The notes under the pieces are model-generated. The model did not search any database. It was not told the DNA's origin and saw nothing but the letters and a program-made list of their open reading frames with translations. From Caldilineaceae bacterium (GTDB taxonomy: Bacteria; Chloroflexota; Anaerolineae; Caldilineales; Caldilineaceae): a stretch of 38,955 nucleotides of DNA. Made by a program: the position numbers and the translations under genes. Where the stretch lies: contig JAHBVH010000078.1 in assembly GCA_019637645.1 (NCBI GenBank), forward strand, positions 1 to 38,955, read 5' to 3'. This document shows, piece by piece, positions 8,328-17,442 of this stretch. Numbering within the stretch: position 1 is the stretch's first letter; every line of letters starts with the position of its first letter.

Positions 8328-8386
8328 GGACGCGGATGGACGCGGAGGAACGCGGATCAAGAAAAACCCGCGTTCCTCCGCGTCCA
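8328..8386. repeat. Modular palindrome of 10-bp ACGCGGAT units (copy A)
   Basis: Three 10-bp units, GGACGCGGAT, GGACGCGGAG and GAACGCGGAT, occupy 8328-8357. After an A-rich loop, the reverse complement of the inner units follows, giving an 18-bp perfect stem (8338-8355 with 8368-8385). The outermost unit has no partner. The copy lies 33 bp after the stop of the M4 peptidase gene. Similar copies occur at 15164, 25821 and 29766. Confidence 0.85.
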
Positions 8387-8418
8387 AAATTTCATGGTTA
8401 CTGATGCGCGCCCTACGC

Positions 8419-11400
8419 TCAGCGCCGGATGAGGGGCAGGAACAGTTGTTGGGTTGGGTCAAGCCCGCTGCTGCGTTCCAGGTAGTCAGGCGTGCCATTG
8501 CCATTGCTATCGCGCGGGTTTCGTGGGTCAGGCCCAACCTCTTCTTGGTCGGAAAGGCCATCATTGTCCGCGTCGGTATCCAAGAAATTGGGCAGATTGT
8601 CTTGGTCAGGATCGGCAGCGCCCTCTACATTGTCGGGGATGGTGTCGCCGTCGCTATCCTGGTCATCGTGGGCCACCTGGACAGTCACGGCATCTGTCGC
8701 GTGGATCTCTACCAAGCGACTGAGGAGACCTTCACCGGTTACGGTCGCGGTATAGGGAAAGGCACTGGTCCAAGTGGCGACATTGGTGGTGCTGATCGTC
8801 AGCGTGGTCGTGATAGTGGTGCTGTAGCTTGCGCCTGGTGCTAATGGAAAGGTCACCTCATGGAGCAGGACGCCCAATTGATCGTCGGCCAAGTGGTGTT
8901 GGCGCAGTGGATAGCTCCCGTGGTTGGTCACGGTGTAACAGTAGCGCACGGTGGTGCCGACAGGCACGAACAGGGTCTCTGTCTCTGGACAGGTTGGCTG
9001 AATCCCTTCGATGCCGACGCTTTTGACCAGCGTCAGTTCGACATCGAGCAGTTTGACCCGGCTTTGTGCTTGGCTGGTGACGAGGCGATTTCCCACGGAG
9101 AGCCCTGTTACTGTAAGTGTATTCACGAGTTGGGGGAGGTCGGTTATGGTGATCGTCTGAGTTATGGCGTGGTATGTGCTTTGCTGCGGTGCTAGGGTCG
9201 TCACCGCTAGGGGCAATGGCCCCAGACGATGATCAACGGCACTGAGTTGGCTCAACGTTACATTGCCGCTGTTGGTAATCGCATAGTGATAGGTCAAAAC
9301 ATTGCCAATGGTGATATCCGGTGCCTGGACGCTGATCTGGGTGCTGAGTTGGGCCATGTCGTTATCCAGATTCGTCAAGGTGAGCGCCACTGGCACTAGC
9401 GCGGCAAAGAAGGGATCGTTGCTGGTGGGCGTGGCCAGGATCTGGTAGCTGCTGTCACCGTCATCAATGGTGTCATCCACTCCAGTGACAAGGAAGGTTT
9501 GGGGAACCTGCCAATTGAGCGCGGTAAAGAGGAGTTGGGCCGTCACCTTGCCCTCGCTAGGATCGCTACTGCTCAAGGTGACAGTGACTGGCGCGGCGGG
9601 TTGGGCGGTAAGGGTTGCTTGGATCGTGGCCGTAGTGCCATCTTCGCCCGTGGTGGTGCTGAGCGGTTGCAAGATTAACCCTGGTTGATCATCATCTTCG
9701 ATAGTCACTGTGATCAGACTTTGGCTCAGTTGTGTCCCGGCGCGGGCGGTGAGCATAACTTGGACGGTTTCGTCTCCCTCCACGAGGGGATCGTCGAGCA
9801 GCGATAGAGGCAAGATCGCCGTACTTGCACCAGCGGCAATCGTCGCGACGCCATTGAGATGAGCATAATCAGCATCCGCTGTGGCCGTGCCGGGAAGGGT
9901 GACATAGTTGACTTGGCTGGCCGCATAAGGGTTGGCCGCGTTGACGGTGATGGTAAGCGGTACTTGCCCAGCGCTTTCGCGCGCGCGTTGGGTGGCGGTG
10001 GCAAAACCGACCCGCGGCACGGTCACGGTCACGGCACTGTTGGCGGTATTGTTCGCTGCGTTTGTGTCATTGCTGGCACTCATAACCGCGCTGTTGGTCA
10101 AGGCGACATCATGGAGTAGGTTCGAAGAAACCACCGCGGTAAAGGTCAATACTGTAGTCTGCTCTAGCGCGGCGAATGACCAGATGAGACGCGGTGTTGG
10201 TGTCGTCAGCAACTGCGCCCCTGGGCTAAAGCCAGTTACGGTGACTCCGCTGGGCAGTGTATTGGTCACGACAACCGCCGTGGCTGGTGCCGCGTTCACC
10301 TCATTTGTCGCCAGCGTAAGGGCGTAGGTAACCGGCTGGCCCGGTTGGGCGGTTGTCGGCGTGGCTTGCTGGCTGAGGGTCAGATCGGGAGCGATGGTAC
10401 AGGCATAGGCGGCCACATCGTCAAGATACCAACCCACCAGACCATTACATTCATCGAGCCCCATTTCAAAGCGCAATTCGATCTGGTCGCCGGGGCTGGC
10501 ATACGCGCTAAGATCCAGCTGGCTTTGCCCCCAACTGCCTTTGACACTGCTGTTGTTACTGCCCGTAAAGGCGGGCTCACCGGCCAGGGGATTGCCGTTG
10601 TTGGTTGGGAGGAGGCTGCTGTTATAGCGGTTGAAGAGGAACGCACTGCTGCTGACTTGGCTCCAGTTGCCACCATTGACCCGAATTTTGAGATTTCCAC
10701 CATCCCAGCGCTCTTCTGTGGCGAACCAATGATCAAAGCGCAAGCGTGGACTAGTGGCATAGGGGGGAATGGTCAGCAACGGGCTTTGGAGATAGATCAC
10801 GCCGGATTGGTCAAGCAATTGGCAATTGTCCCCATTGTAGAGGGGATCCGGCCCAAACGCGCCGCTGCCACTCCGGTTATCGGGCAGATTGGTCACCACC
10901 GACCAGTTAGGGATGCTAAATTGACTAGGCCGGGCTACTGAGCGTTGGCCGACGCTCCAGTTCGCCAGCCCAGCTTCCCACGTTTGTGCATAGAAGGTCG
11001 TTGCGTTGGTGGGGGCGGTACAGAGCGCGGGTGTGTTCGGATCGAGCCTCGGCGTTAGGTCACACTTGCTTGGTGGCGTGCGCAGTTCGACCGCGGCAAT
11101 CGCAGCGGCGACAGCCGTGCAGTGATCGGCGGTAATGGTTTCGGGGGCAATGGTTCCCCAACTGGCTGGGCCAGCCGTGGTGAGCGCATAGAGGGGCTGA
11201 CCGATCAGGTCGGTACAGGCCGCGGTCAGCGCATTGGCCTGATCGGAAAAATCGCTGACCGCTGTGAGGTAGGCGCGTTGGGCGCGCCAATGGATGTGGG
11301 CTGCCCGCGTGAGGCCAATGCCCGCGACGGTGACATTGTTGTAGGTGCCACCATCGACCAATAGCGCAAAGAGATGGTTAGGCACGCCAGAGTTGATATG

Positions 11401-12873
11401 CACACCGCCATTATCGACAAGGTTTTCATCGCAGGTGTATTGAGTATCGCTGACCTTGCCTGGATCACCATAGCAGACGGGATTCCAGAGATCGCGAATG
11501 GCTCCGTTAAACCCTGGATCATCTTCGGCGGACAACCAGCGATAGGCGTGATCGTTGGCGGGGGAGCCAGCCCCGAAGGTAGAGCAACTGCCTGCTGTGC
11601 GCAAGCCGTTGGGGCTATCTGAACCCCGGCCATTGAGCAGATCAACGACTTCCCCCCAAATGTCAGAATAGGCTTCGTTGAGCGCACCAGGCTGCCAGGC
11701 ATAGATCAAATTGCTCGTATATTCGGTATAGGCATGGGCCCACTCATGGGCCACTGTATCATCACCGGTCACGCCATTGCAGTAGTTGGTCGAAATACTG
11801 TTCCAGTTGGCATTGGGACAAGCAATGCGTGGATCGTTATTCACGGTGCGCATGGTGGCATCTTGCCCGTTGTAGGAGAGCCACGTGCCATTGGTCAGGC
11901 TGCCAAAGAGGTTATAGGTCTCTTTGGCCCCGAGCAAAGCTTCATTCCAAGCGGTGACTTGGGCTGTCGTGCCGCTGGCCCAGCCGTTGGGAATCGGTTC
12001 TGGATGGCCGTCGCCTTCATCCCAGACCTTGTTGCGCAACGTCCCTTCCGAAATTTCGCGCTCAATGTCGTTAATTCCCTGGAGCGTGAGTAACGGTTTT
12101 CCTGTGTGGGCATCGATAAAGACAAAGCGCCGTACCGTATAGCGCGGATTGACGACTTCGACCTGATAGGCCAGATAGAGGGGGCCATCACTGCTTTGGA
12201 GTAAGGCAGGTTGGATCAGCAATAAGCGATTGGCGACGACCTGAAGCACTTCGTCGGTGCTGTCAAGGTCAGCCTGGACCGCAGCCAATGCCCGCGCTGC
12301 TGCGGTATCGGCTGGCAGTGTGGGCGTTGGATTGATCGCCGTAATCGGAACAGCTACCCCATTTACCGCCGTTAGTTTTCCAGAAGCATCAAAATGGGCG
12401 CGCAAGGTGCCGCCAAAGACTGGAAGGCCAGCATAGGATTGGGCATAGGTGAGATCGGTAAAGGCCAGGGTGTCGGTCTGGATTTGGGTCAGTTGGAGTT
12501 CTGTGGCTGGGTCCGTCAACCCAAAGAGTTGACCATAGCGCGCCCAAAAGTTGTCGGCTTTGGCAATGAGCATTGCCTGGCGCGGAAGTGTTTGGGCTGC
12601 GGTTATGGTTGGTGCTAAGTCGCCGTTGTCAGTCACTTGGATCAGGCGAATAGTCCCAATGCTGGGGTGGACGGTGACCGTGATCGGCCCTGTTGCTTCC
12701 GCTGTCAATCGATCAACCTGGGCCGCAAGGGTGGGTGACAGGGGCAGGGATGGGGCCGCGGCAAGTGGGATGGGAAAGAACCACCACCAGCAGCAGAGGC
12801 CACTGACCAGGTACGCAAACCGTAGCCCATGCAGGAATTGTCGGCTCAGACGCAAGCGACGCAACCAGATCAT
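8419..12873 (-). CDS. Secreted M4-family metallopeptidase with DUF11, Calx-beta and thrombospondin-3 repeats
   Basis: The 1484-residue protein starts at the ATG at 12873, seven bases after AAGGAAG. An in-frame ATG at 12912 would only lengthen the N-terminus. A signal peptide ends near residue 39 (PLAAAP) and a fungalysin/thermolysin-type propeptide follows. The thermolysin zinc site is complete: His376-Glu377 and His380 in VAHEWAHAY, Glu400 in NEAYSD, and the transition-state His492 in GGVHINSGVPNH. Next come a MAM/jelly-roll-like domain (about 630-830), a DUF11 domain (about 826-954), a Calx-beta repeat (about 953-1061), another beta repeat, DUF11-like segments and Asp-rich thrombospondin-3 calcium repeats (about 1405-1465). 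The chain ends LFLPLIRR. It probably digests extracellular protein while held at the cell surface. It is divergent from a caspase-family gene. Confidence 0.92.
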   Translation of the reverse strand: MIWLRRLRLSRQFLHGLRFAYLVSGLCCWWWFFPIPLAAAPSLPLSPTLAAQVDRLTAEATGPITVTVHPSIGTIRLIQVTDNGDLAPTITAAQTLPRQAMLIAKADNFWARYGQLFGLTDPATELQLTQIQTDTLAFTDLTYAQSYAGLPVFGGTLRAHFDASGKLTAVNGVAVPITAINPTPTLPADTAAARALAAVQADLDSTDEVLQVVANRLLLIQPALLQSSDGPLYLAYQVEVVNPRYTVRRFVFIDAHTGKPLLTLQGINDIEREISEGTLRNKVWDEGDGHPEPIPNGWASGTTAQVTAWNEALLGAKETYNLFGSLTNGTWLSYNGQDATMRTVNNDPRIACPNANWNSISTNYCNGVTGDDTVAHEWAHAYTEYTSNLIYAWQPGALNEAYSDIWGEVVDLLNGRGSDSPNGLRTAGSCSTFGAGSPANDHAYRWLSAEDDPGFNGAIRDLWNPVCYGDPGKVSDTQYTCDENLVDNGGVHINSGVPNHLFALLVDGGTYNNVTVAGIGLTRAAHIHWRAQRAYLTAVSDFSDQANALTAACTDLIGQPLYALTTAGPASWGTIAPETITADHCTAVAAAIAAVELRTPPSKCDLTPRLDPNTPALCTAPTNATTFYAQTWEAGLANWSVGQRSVARPSQFSIPNWSVVTNLPDNRSGSGAFGPDPLYNGDNCQLLDQSGVIYLQSPLLTIPPYATSPRLRFDHWFATEERWDGGNLKIRVNGGNWSQVSSSAFLFNRYNSSLLPTNNGNPLAGEPAFTGSNNSSVKGSWGQSQLDLSAYASPGDQIELRFEMGLDECNGLVGWYLDDVAAYACTIAPDLTLSQQATPTTAQPGQPVTYALTLATNEVNAAPATAVVVTNTLPSGVTVTGFSPGAQLLTTPTPRLIWSFAALEQTTVLTFTAVVSSNLLHDVALTNSAVMSASNDTNAANNTANSAVTVTVPRVGFATATQRARESAGQVPLTITVNAANPYAASQVNYVTLPGTATADADYAHLNGVATIAAGASTAILPLSLLDDPLVEGDETVQVMLTARAGTQLSQSLITVTIEDDDQPGLILQPLSTTTGEDGTTATIQATLTAQPAAPVTVTLSSSDPSEGKVTAQLLFTALNWQVPQTFLVTGVDDTIDDGDSSYQILATPTSNDPFFAALVPVALTLTNLDNDMAQLSTQISVQAPDITIGNVLTYHYAITNSGNVTLSQLSAVDHRLGPLPLAVTTLAPQQSTYHAITQTITITDLPQLVNTLTVTGLSVGNRLVTSQAQSRVKLLDVELTLVKSVGIEGIQPTCPETETLFVPVGTTVRYCYTVTNHGSYPLRQHHLADDQLGVLLHEVTFPLAPGASYSTTITTTLTISTTNVATWTSAFPYTATVTGEGLLSRLVEIHATDAVTVQVAHDDQDSDGDTIPDNVEGAADPDQDNLPNFLDTDADNDGLSDQEEVGPDPRNPRDSNGNGTPDYLERSSGLDPTQQLFLPLIRR

Positions 12874-13081
12874 AAAGTCTTCCTTCCGGTATGGTGATAA
12901 TGGCGATATCAATCACAACGACAAAACGAGCAATATCCGTTGTCACCCTTACGCAGCACTCTTTCCGCCGGGGCTCACTACGGAAAGGCCCTTTACAAGT
13001 CATATTGATCCGTGTAAGATGATGTCGATGTCGTGTGCTACTGCTCCACACCGGATCGATCCGTTGAAATGGATGATTATT
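12874..13081. promoter_or_regulatory. Divergent promoter region between M4 peptidase and caspase genes
   Basis: The 208-bp interval separates two peptidase genes transcribed away from each other, so it must hold both promoters unless one is silent. A 7-bp inverted repeat, CTTTCCG at 12961-12967 and CGGAAAG at 12981-12987, lies near its middle and could bind a regulator. I see no convincing paired -35/-10 boxes. Confidence 0.35.
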
Positions 13082-15130
13082 ATGCCACAACGACCCTTAT
13101 TTGCCTTATTAATTGGTATTAATCGCTATCTTTCGCCTGCTGTTCCTGATCTGGGGGGCTGTGTCAATGATGTTGCGGCCCTCAGCACTTGGTTACAGCA
13201 GGCCGGCGCTATGCCAGCAGAGACTATTTCGATTTTGACTGATGAGGCGGCCACCGCTGCTGCGCTGCGCCAAGCTTGGCGTGATCGTTTGCTCGCGCCG
13301 CTCCAAGCGTGGGCTGCTGCCCACCCCAATATGGGTTCCGCAGAACAGCCAGCCGTGCTCTTCTATTTTAGCGGTCATGGCAGCCAAGCCCGGACCGTGC
13401 ACAAGGCCACGGGCTTTGATGAGACGCTGGTGCCCCACGATAGTCGCACGCCTGGTGTTTATGATGTGAAAGATTGGGAGATCGGCGCGTGGCTGGCGGA
13501 ATTGGCGCCGTATACGAGCAATGTGACGGTGATATTGGATTGTTGCCACTCTGGCAGTGGGGTGCGTAACCTGCAGAAACTGATCACCGAGGTGCGCGCC
13601 TGCCCGCCGGATGAGCGGCCACAGCCGCGACCCGCCACTGCGCCAGCTGCCAAGCGGGGCTTCTACGATCAAAGCCAGCAAACGGGGCACCTGAACCATG
13701 TACTGCTGGCAGCCTGCCGTAATGACGAAAAGGCGCGTGAAGGCGTGTTAGGGACACCACCCCAACGGCATGGTCGCTTTACTTATTGGCTTCTTGATGT
13801 GCTTGCTCAGCGCCCGCCCCACCAGCCGTTGACCTATCGTGATCTCTATGACCAGGTCCGGCATCGCCTACAAACGGCCCATGATCAGGAGCCATCGCAG
13901 CGTCAAACGCCCCAATGTGAAGGCGACCGCGATCGACTCTTCCTTGGCGATCTCCGCATGGGGCCACGGCGTTGGCTCACGGTGATCGGCGAACGCGATG
14001 GGCTGATCTGGGTTGATGGTGGCTTCGCCCAGGGCTTGAGCGTTGGCACGGTGATCCACCTCTATGCCCAAGATGTGGATCTCAAGGTTGTGCCGCTCCC
14101 TACGCCTGTCGTGAGCTTACAAGTGGATGTCGTCGAAAGCGTCCAGAGTGGCTGTGTCCGGCTTCCCCAAACGCTACCTACGCCGATTCCGCTGGGCGCG
14201 CGTGCTCTCGTTCACCGCTATGGCGTTGGCGCACAGCGGATCAAAGTCGCCTTGGCTGTGGAAGAGGGGCTTTTTCTAAAGACGCTGCGTGCACGGCTGC
14301 TCATGCCGGATATCTATCCCCAGATCGAATTGGCGTTGCCCCATGAAGAAGCCCCATTTCGCCTTAGCCGAGCCGATGAATTTCTCTATCTCCGTTGGGG
14401 CGACCAACAGCAGCACGAGCAGGTCTACAATTTGCGCCAACTGAATCCCTATCGAAGACCGCTGGAAGCAAACGATCTGGACCCCGTTGCGCGCGATCTC
14501 CGTCACTGGGTAGCACAGGCGCGGGTGGGGGCGATTGCTAGCGAAGCTGGATCCGAGCTAGTTGCCAATCTAGCGGTTACCTTGGCGCGTTTACACGTAC
14601 CGGACTCGGGAGAACTACAACTCTTGCCGCTGCGGCAAGATGAAGAGGGCTATACCTTGGTTCCGGTCGATACCCCCTTTGTGTTGAGTATCACCAATCG
14701 CTACCGAAAGCCACTCTATCTGACTGTGTTGGAGCTGGGCTATCGCGGCGATGTGACGCGAGTCTACCCCCAGGTTGCCGGAGCGAATGAGGCGGTCGGT
14801 GTGGGGAAGACGTTACAGATTGGGTATACACGTGAGGTCGCGTTTCAGTTGATTGCCCGATTGCCTGCGCATCTCTCCACTGTAGAAGAGACGTGGAAGA
14901 TTATGGTGACGACCGAAGAGGCTGCCTTTGATGCCCTCTTGCAAGGCGAATTGGCCTCCACCCAACCCGATCGCCCCGTGACACGCAGCGGACAACCCGC
15001 ACCCGCCGCCCCAGCCGCTACCCCAGCGAGCGCCGGACTGCGCGGCTACCAGTGGGGAAGCGATATCGAAGCGGCTGATCAGTGGGGGACTGTCGAAGTG
15101 CGTATCCGCGTTCGCCGCGCCCTGCGGTGA
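13082..15130 (+). CDS. Caspase family (peptidase C14) protein with DUF4384-like C-terminus
   Basis: With the ATG at 13082 the protein has 682 residues and begins MPQRPLFALLIGINRY, the usual first strand of prokaryotic caspase homologues. An ATG at 13073 is an alternative, and the frame upstream overlaps the M4 gene and is not used. The catalytic dyad is His99 in FYFSGHGSQ and Cys155 in ILDCCHSG. The p20-like domain covers about residues 1-260. The middle part is unassigned. Near 520-600, FVLSITNRYRKPLYLTVLEL resembles DUF4384, a domain often attached to bacterial metacaspases. The tail is Pro/Ala-rich. Such proteases cleave after basic or acidic residues and are implicated in stress responses or regulated cell death. 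No signal peptide is seen, so it is probably cytoplasmic. Confidence 0.88.
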   Translation: MPQRPLFALLIGINRYLSPAVPDLGGCVNDVAALSTWLQQAGAMPAETISILTDEAATAAALRQAWRDRLLAPLQAWAAAHPNMGSAEQPAVLFYFSGHGSQARTVHKATGFDETLVPHDSRTPGVYDVKDWEIGAWLAELAPYTSNVTVILDCCHSGSGVRNLQKLITEVRACPPDERPQPRPATAPAAKRGFYDQSQQTGHLNHVLLAACRNDEKAREGVLGTPPQRHGRFTYWLLDVLAQRPPHQPLTYRDLYDQVRHRLQTAHDQEPSQRQTPQCEGDRDRLFLGDLRMGPRRWLTVIGERDGLIWVDGGFAQGLSVGTVIHLYAQDVDLKVVPLPTPVVSLQVDVVESVQSGCVRLPQTLPTPIPLGARALVHRYGVGAQRIKVALAVEEGLFLKTLRARLLMPDIYPQIELALPHEEAPFRLSRADEFLYLRWGDQQQHEQVYNLRQLNPYRRPLEANDLDPVARDLRHWVAQARVGAIASEAGSELVANLAVTLARLHVPDSGELQLLPLRQDEEGYTLVPVDTPFVLSITNRYRKPLYLTVLELGYRGDVTRVYPQVAGANEAVGVGKTLQIGYTREVAFQLIARLPAHLSTVEETWKIMVTTEEAAFDALLQGELASTQPDRPVTRSGQPAPAAPAATPASAGLRGYQWGSDIEAADQWGTVEVRIRVRRALR

Positions 15131-15163
15131 ACCCGCCACAAAGGATGAGGGCGAATAGAACGA

Positions 15164-15230
15164 GGACGCGGATTTACGCGGATGCACGCGGATAAAATAA
15201 ATCCGCGTGCATCCGCGTAAATCCGCGTCC
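15164..15230. repeat. Modular palindrome of ACGCGGAT units (copy B), 30-bp perfect stem
   Basis: Left arm 15164-15193 holds three 10-bp units, GGACGCGGAT, TTACGCGGAT and GCACGCGGAT. The right arm at 15201-15230 is the exact reverse complement and the loop is AAAATAA. A run of eight T residues follows a few bases later on the plus strand, so for the caspase gene this copy could work as an intrinsic terminator. It lies between the convergent caspase and ABC transporter genes. Confidence 0.9.
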
Positions 15231-15248
15231 CTAATTTTTTTTGATTTT

Positions 15249-17171
15249 TCAGCTGGCGACAGGAGTTGGCATCGCCTGAAATTGGGTTTCGTATAGATGC
15301 GCGTAGAGGCCACCTTGGGCGAGGAGCTCGGCGTGCGTGCCCTGTTCCACGAGTTGGCCCTGGTTGAGCACCAAAATTTTATCGGCGCGGAGAATGGTAG
15401 AGAGCCGATGAGCAATGACCAAACTGGTGCGTCCTTGGAAGAGCGGTTCTAGCGCCGCTTGGATCAAAGCCTCGCTCTGGGAATCGAGATGAGCGGTTGC
15501 CTCGTCTAAGATCAAAATCCGTGGATCTTTGAGAATCACCCGAGCAATGGCAATGCGCTGTTTTTCGCCACCACTGAGTCGGTAGCCCCGTTCGCCCACA
15601 ACCGTAGCATAGCCTTCGGGCAGGCTGGCAATGAACGCGTGAATGTTGGCGGCGCGGCAAGCCGCCTCTACTTCGGCTGGGGTGGCATCGGCCCGGGCAT
15701 AGAGCAGATTGGCAAGGATCGTGTCATGAAATAAATAGGTTTCCTGGGTGACCATGCCCATCGCTTGGGCCAGGGAGGTCAGCGCAAGCGATCGTAGATC
15801 GTGGCCGTCGAGCGTAATGCGCCCAGCCGTGGGATCATAGAGGCGGGGCAGCAGGTAGGTGATCGTTGTTTTTCCGGCTCCGCTCGGGCCAACCAATGCG
15901 ACCAATTGACCTGGCTGAATCTCAAAAGAGACGTGCGCTAGCGCCTGTTGGCGTTGGGCGGTTGATACGGATAGGGCCGTGGTGGCTGTGTCGTCTGCTT
16001 GGCCGTTGCGCGGTGGTAGCATTTCCGCTGTTTCCGGCGCGGCTACGGTGGCGGCGCCGCCTGCCCGATAGGTGAAGGAGACCGCCTCAAAACGGACGTG
16101 ACCGCGGGGATGAAGCAAGGTCGTGGCGTTGGGCGCGTCGGTAATTTCCAGCGGTTTGTCCAAATAGTCAAAGACCCGCTCAAAGCTAACCATAGAGGTG
16201 GCAAATTCAACCTGAACATTGGAGAGCGCCGAGATGGGGCCATAAAGGCGGAAGAGATACGCCACAAACGCCACAATCGTCCCTACACTAATCGCCCCAC
16301 TCAGGACCAAATGGCCGCCCACCCAATAGATCAGGGCCGTGCCTAAGGTGCCAGCGATGCTCATGCCCATAAAAAACAGTTGCCCAACCCTGGCCCGTTG
16401 AATGCCACTATCGCGGACCGCGGCGTTGGCCTGACCAAAGCGCCCTAATTCATAGGCTTGGCGACCAAAGGTCTTGACCAAGAGCGCGCCGTTAATGGTG
16501 AGCGTCTCGTTGACAATGGTGCTCATGGTCGCGTTATGCTCGGATGCTTCACGGCGGATGGTGCGCAAAACGCCCGCCACGCGCCGCGCGGGCAGGATAA
16601 AGAGGGGCAGGACAATCAATGCGAGGGCCGCGAGCCGCCATTCAATCGAGACCATCACGACCAAGGTGGAGACGAGCGTAACGGTATTGGTCACAATGCT
16701 GGGCACAGTACCCGTGATCGCATTTTGTGCACCCACCACATCGTTATTAAAACGGGAGATGATTTCCCCGGCTTTGGTATCGGTGAAAAAGCGCAGCGCC
16801 ATCTGCTGGAGGTGCTGATACATCTGTTGGCGTAGGTCGAAAATAATGCCTTCTCCGGCGCGCGCGCTGAAATGCCGTTGGACAATATTGATCAACCCAT
16901 TGAGCAGCGGAATGCCAATCATGCCGAGCGCCAACCAATTTAACCGCGCCACATCGCGGTTGGGCAGCACATGGTCGATCAGATCCCGGTAGAGCAGCGG
17001 TGGAATTAATTCGAGCAGCGAAGTCGCCACAATGGTGATCAAGACAATCGCAACCGCGAAGAGGTGGGGCCGTGCATAGGCAAAAATCCGGCGTAACAAC
17101 TGTCGGCTGATCTGGGGCTGGCTCTGGGGTTGATCATAGGCCAGATAGCCCCGCCAACTGTTCCGAAACAT
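15249..17171 (-). CDS. ABC exporter, fused permease and ATPase
   Basis: The start at 17171 (MFRNSWRGYLAYDQ) follows AAGGAAG at 6 nt; the upstream extension to 17228 is less likely. The 640-residue half-transporter has a six-helix type IV exporter domain (about 55-330) and then an ATPase domain. Walker A GPSGAGKTT is at 428-436. The signature is LSGGEKQRIA, Walker B is ILILDEAT and the H-loop is VIAHRLST. It would work as a homodimer exporting lipids, peptides or drugs. An unusual Ala/Thr-rich insertion of about 37 residues (373-409) sits between FEAVSFTYRAGG and ALAHVSFEI, in the A-loop region of the ATPase domain. A different exporter of the same class lies at 25851-27650. Confidence 0.92.
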   Translation of the reverse strand: MFRNSWRGYLAYDQPQSQPQISRQLLRRIFAYARPHLFAVAIVLITIVATSLLELIPPLLYRDLIDHVLPNRDVARLNWLALGMIGIPLLNGLINIVQRHFSARAGEGIIFDLRQQMYQHLQQMALRFFTDTKAGEIISRFNNDVVGAQNAITGTVPSIVTNTVTLVSTLVVMVSIEWRLAALALIVLPLFILPARRVAGVLRTIRREASEHNATMSTIVNETLTINGALLVKTFGRQAYELGRFGQANAAVRDSGIQRARVGQLFFMGMSIAGTLGTALIYWVGGHLVLSGAISVGTIVAFVAYLFRLYGPISALSNVQVEFATSMVSFERVFDYLDKPLEITDAPNATTLLHPRGHVRFEAVSFTYRAGGAATVAAPETAEMLPPRNGQADDTATTALSVSTAQRQQALAHVSFEIQPGQLVALVGPSGAGKTTITYLLPRLYDPTAGRITLDGHDLRSLALTSLAQAMGMVTQETYLFHDTILANLLYARADATPAEVEAACRAANIHAFIASLPEGYATVVGERGYRLSGGEKQRIAIARVILKDPRILILDEATAHLDSQSEALIQAALEPLFQGRTSLVIAHRLSTILRADKILVLNQGQLVEQGTHAELLAQGGLYAHLYETQFQAMPTPVAS

Positions 17172-17248
17172 AGCAATCTTCCTTATCTGTTCAGCGTTAT
17201 CATTTGATCTTGCCGGAAGATCATCCATTTGTCAGTAATAGTCGTCCA

Positions 17249-17316
17249 TTCTCCACCGGTAGAGCGTTAAAAATCAGAGCCGTTCTCCACCGGTAGAGGG
17301 TTAAAAAGCAGAGAGC
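17249..17316. repeat. 34-bp direct repeat, two copies
   Basis: A unit beginning TTCTCCACCGGTAGAG and continuing with GTTAAAAA occurs at 17249-17282 and 17283-17316 with a few differences. It lies between the ABC exporter start and the dehydrogenase start, where both promoters should be. It could be a duplicated regulator site or a simple tandem repeat. Confidence 0.8.
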
Positions 17317-17442
17317 GTCTCGCAAAAGGCTTTTGACAATTTGCCAATGATTCGGTAGAGTAACGCCGTATCTTTATCCCATTATGCAAGTACGGTGAAT
17401 TCCCTACACACCACGGCAAATCAACCTCTACCGGGAAGCAGA

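Noticed and set aside
10345..10941. 198-residue plus-strand open frame inside the M4 peptidase gene
   Set aside because: Antisense shadow of the jelly-roll-like domain, no ribosome binding site and no motif.
12551..13081. N-terminal extension of the caspase gene frame
   Set aside because: It overlaps the coding start and signal peptide of the divergent M4 peptidase. The caspase fold starts at MPQRPLFALLIGINRY, so the extra frame is chance.
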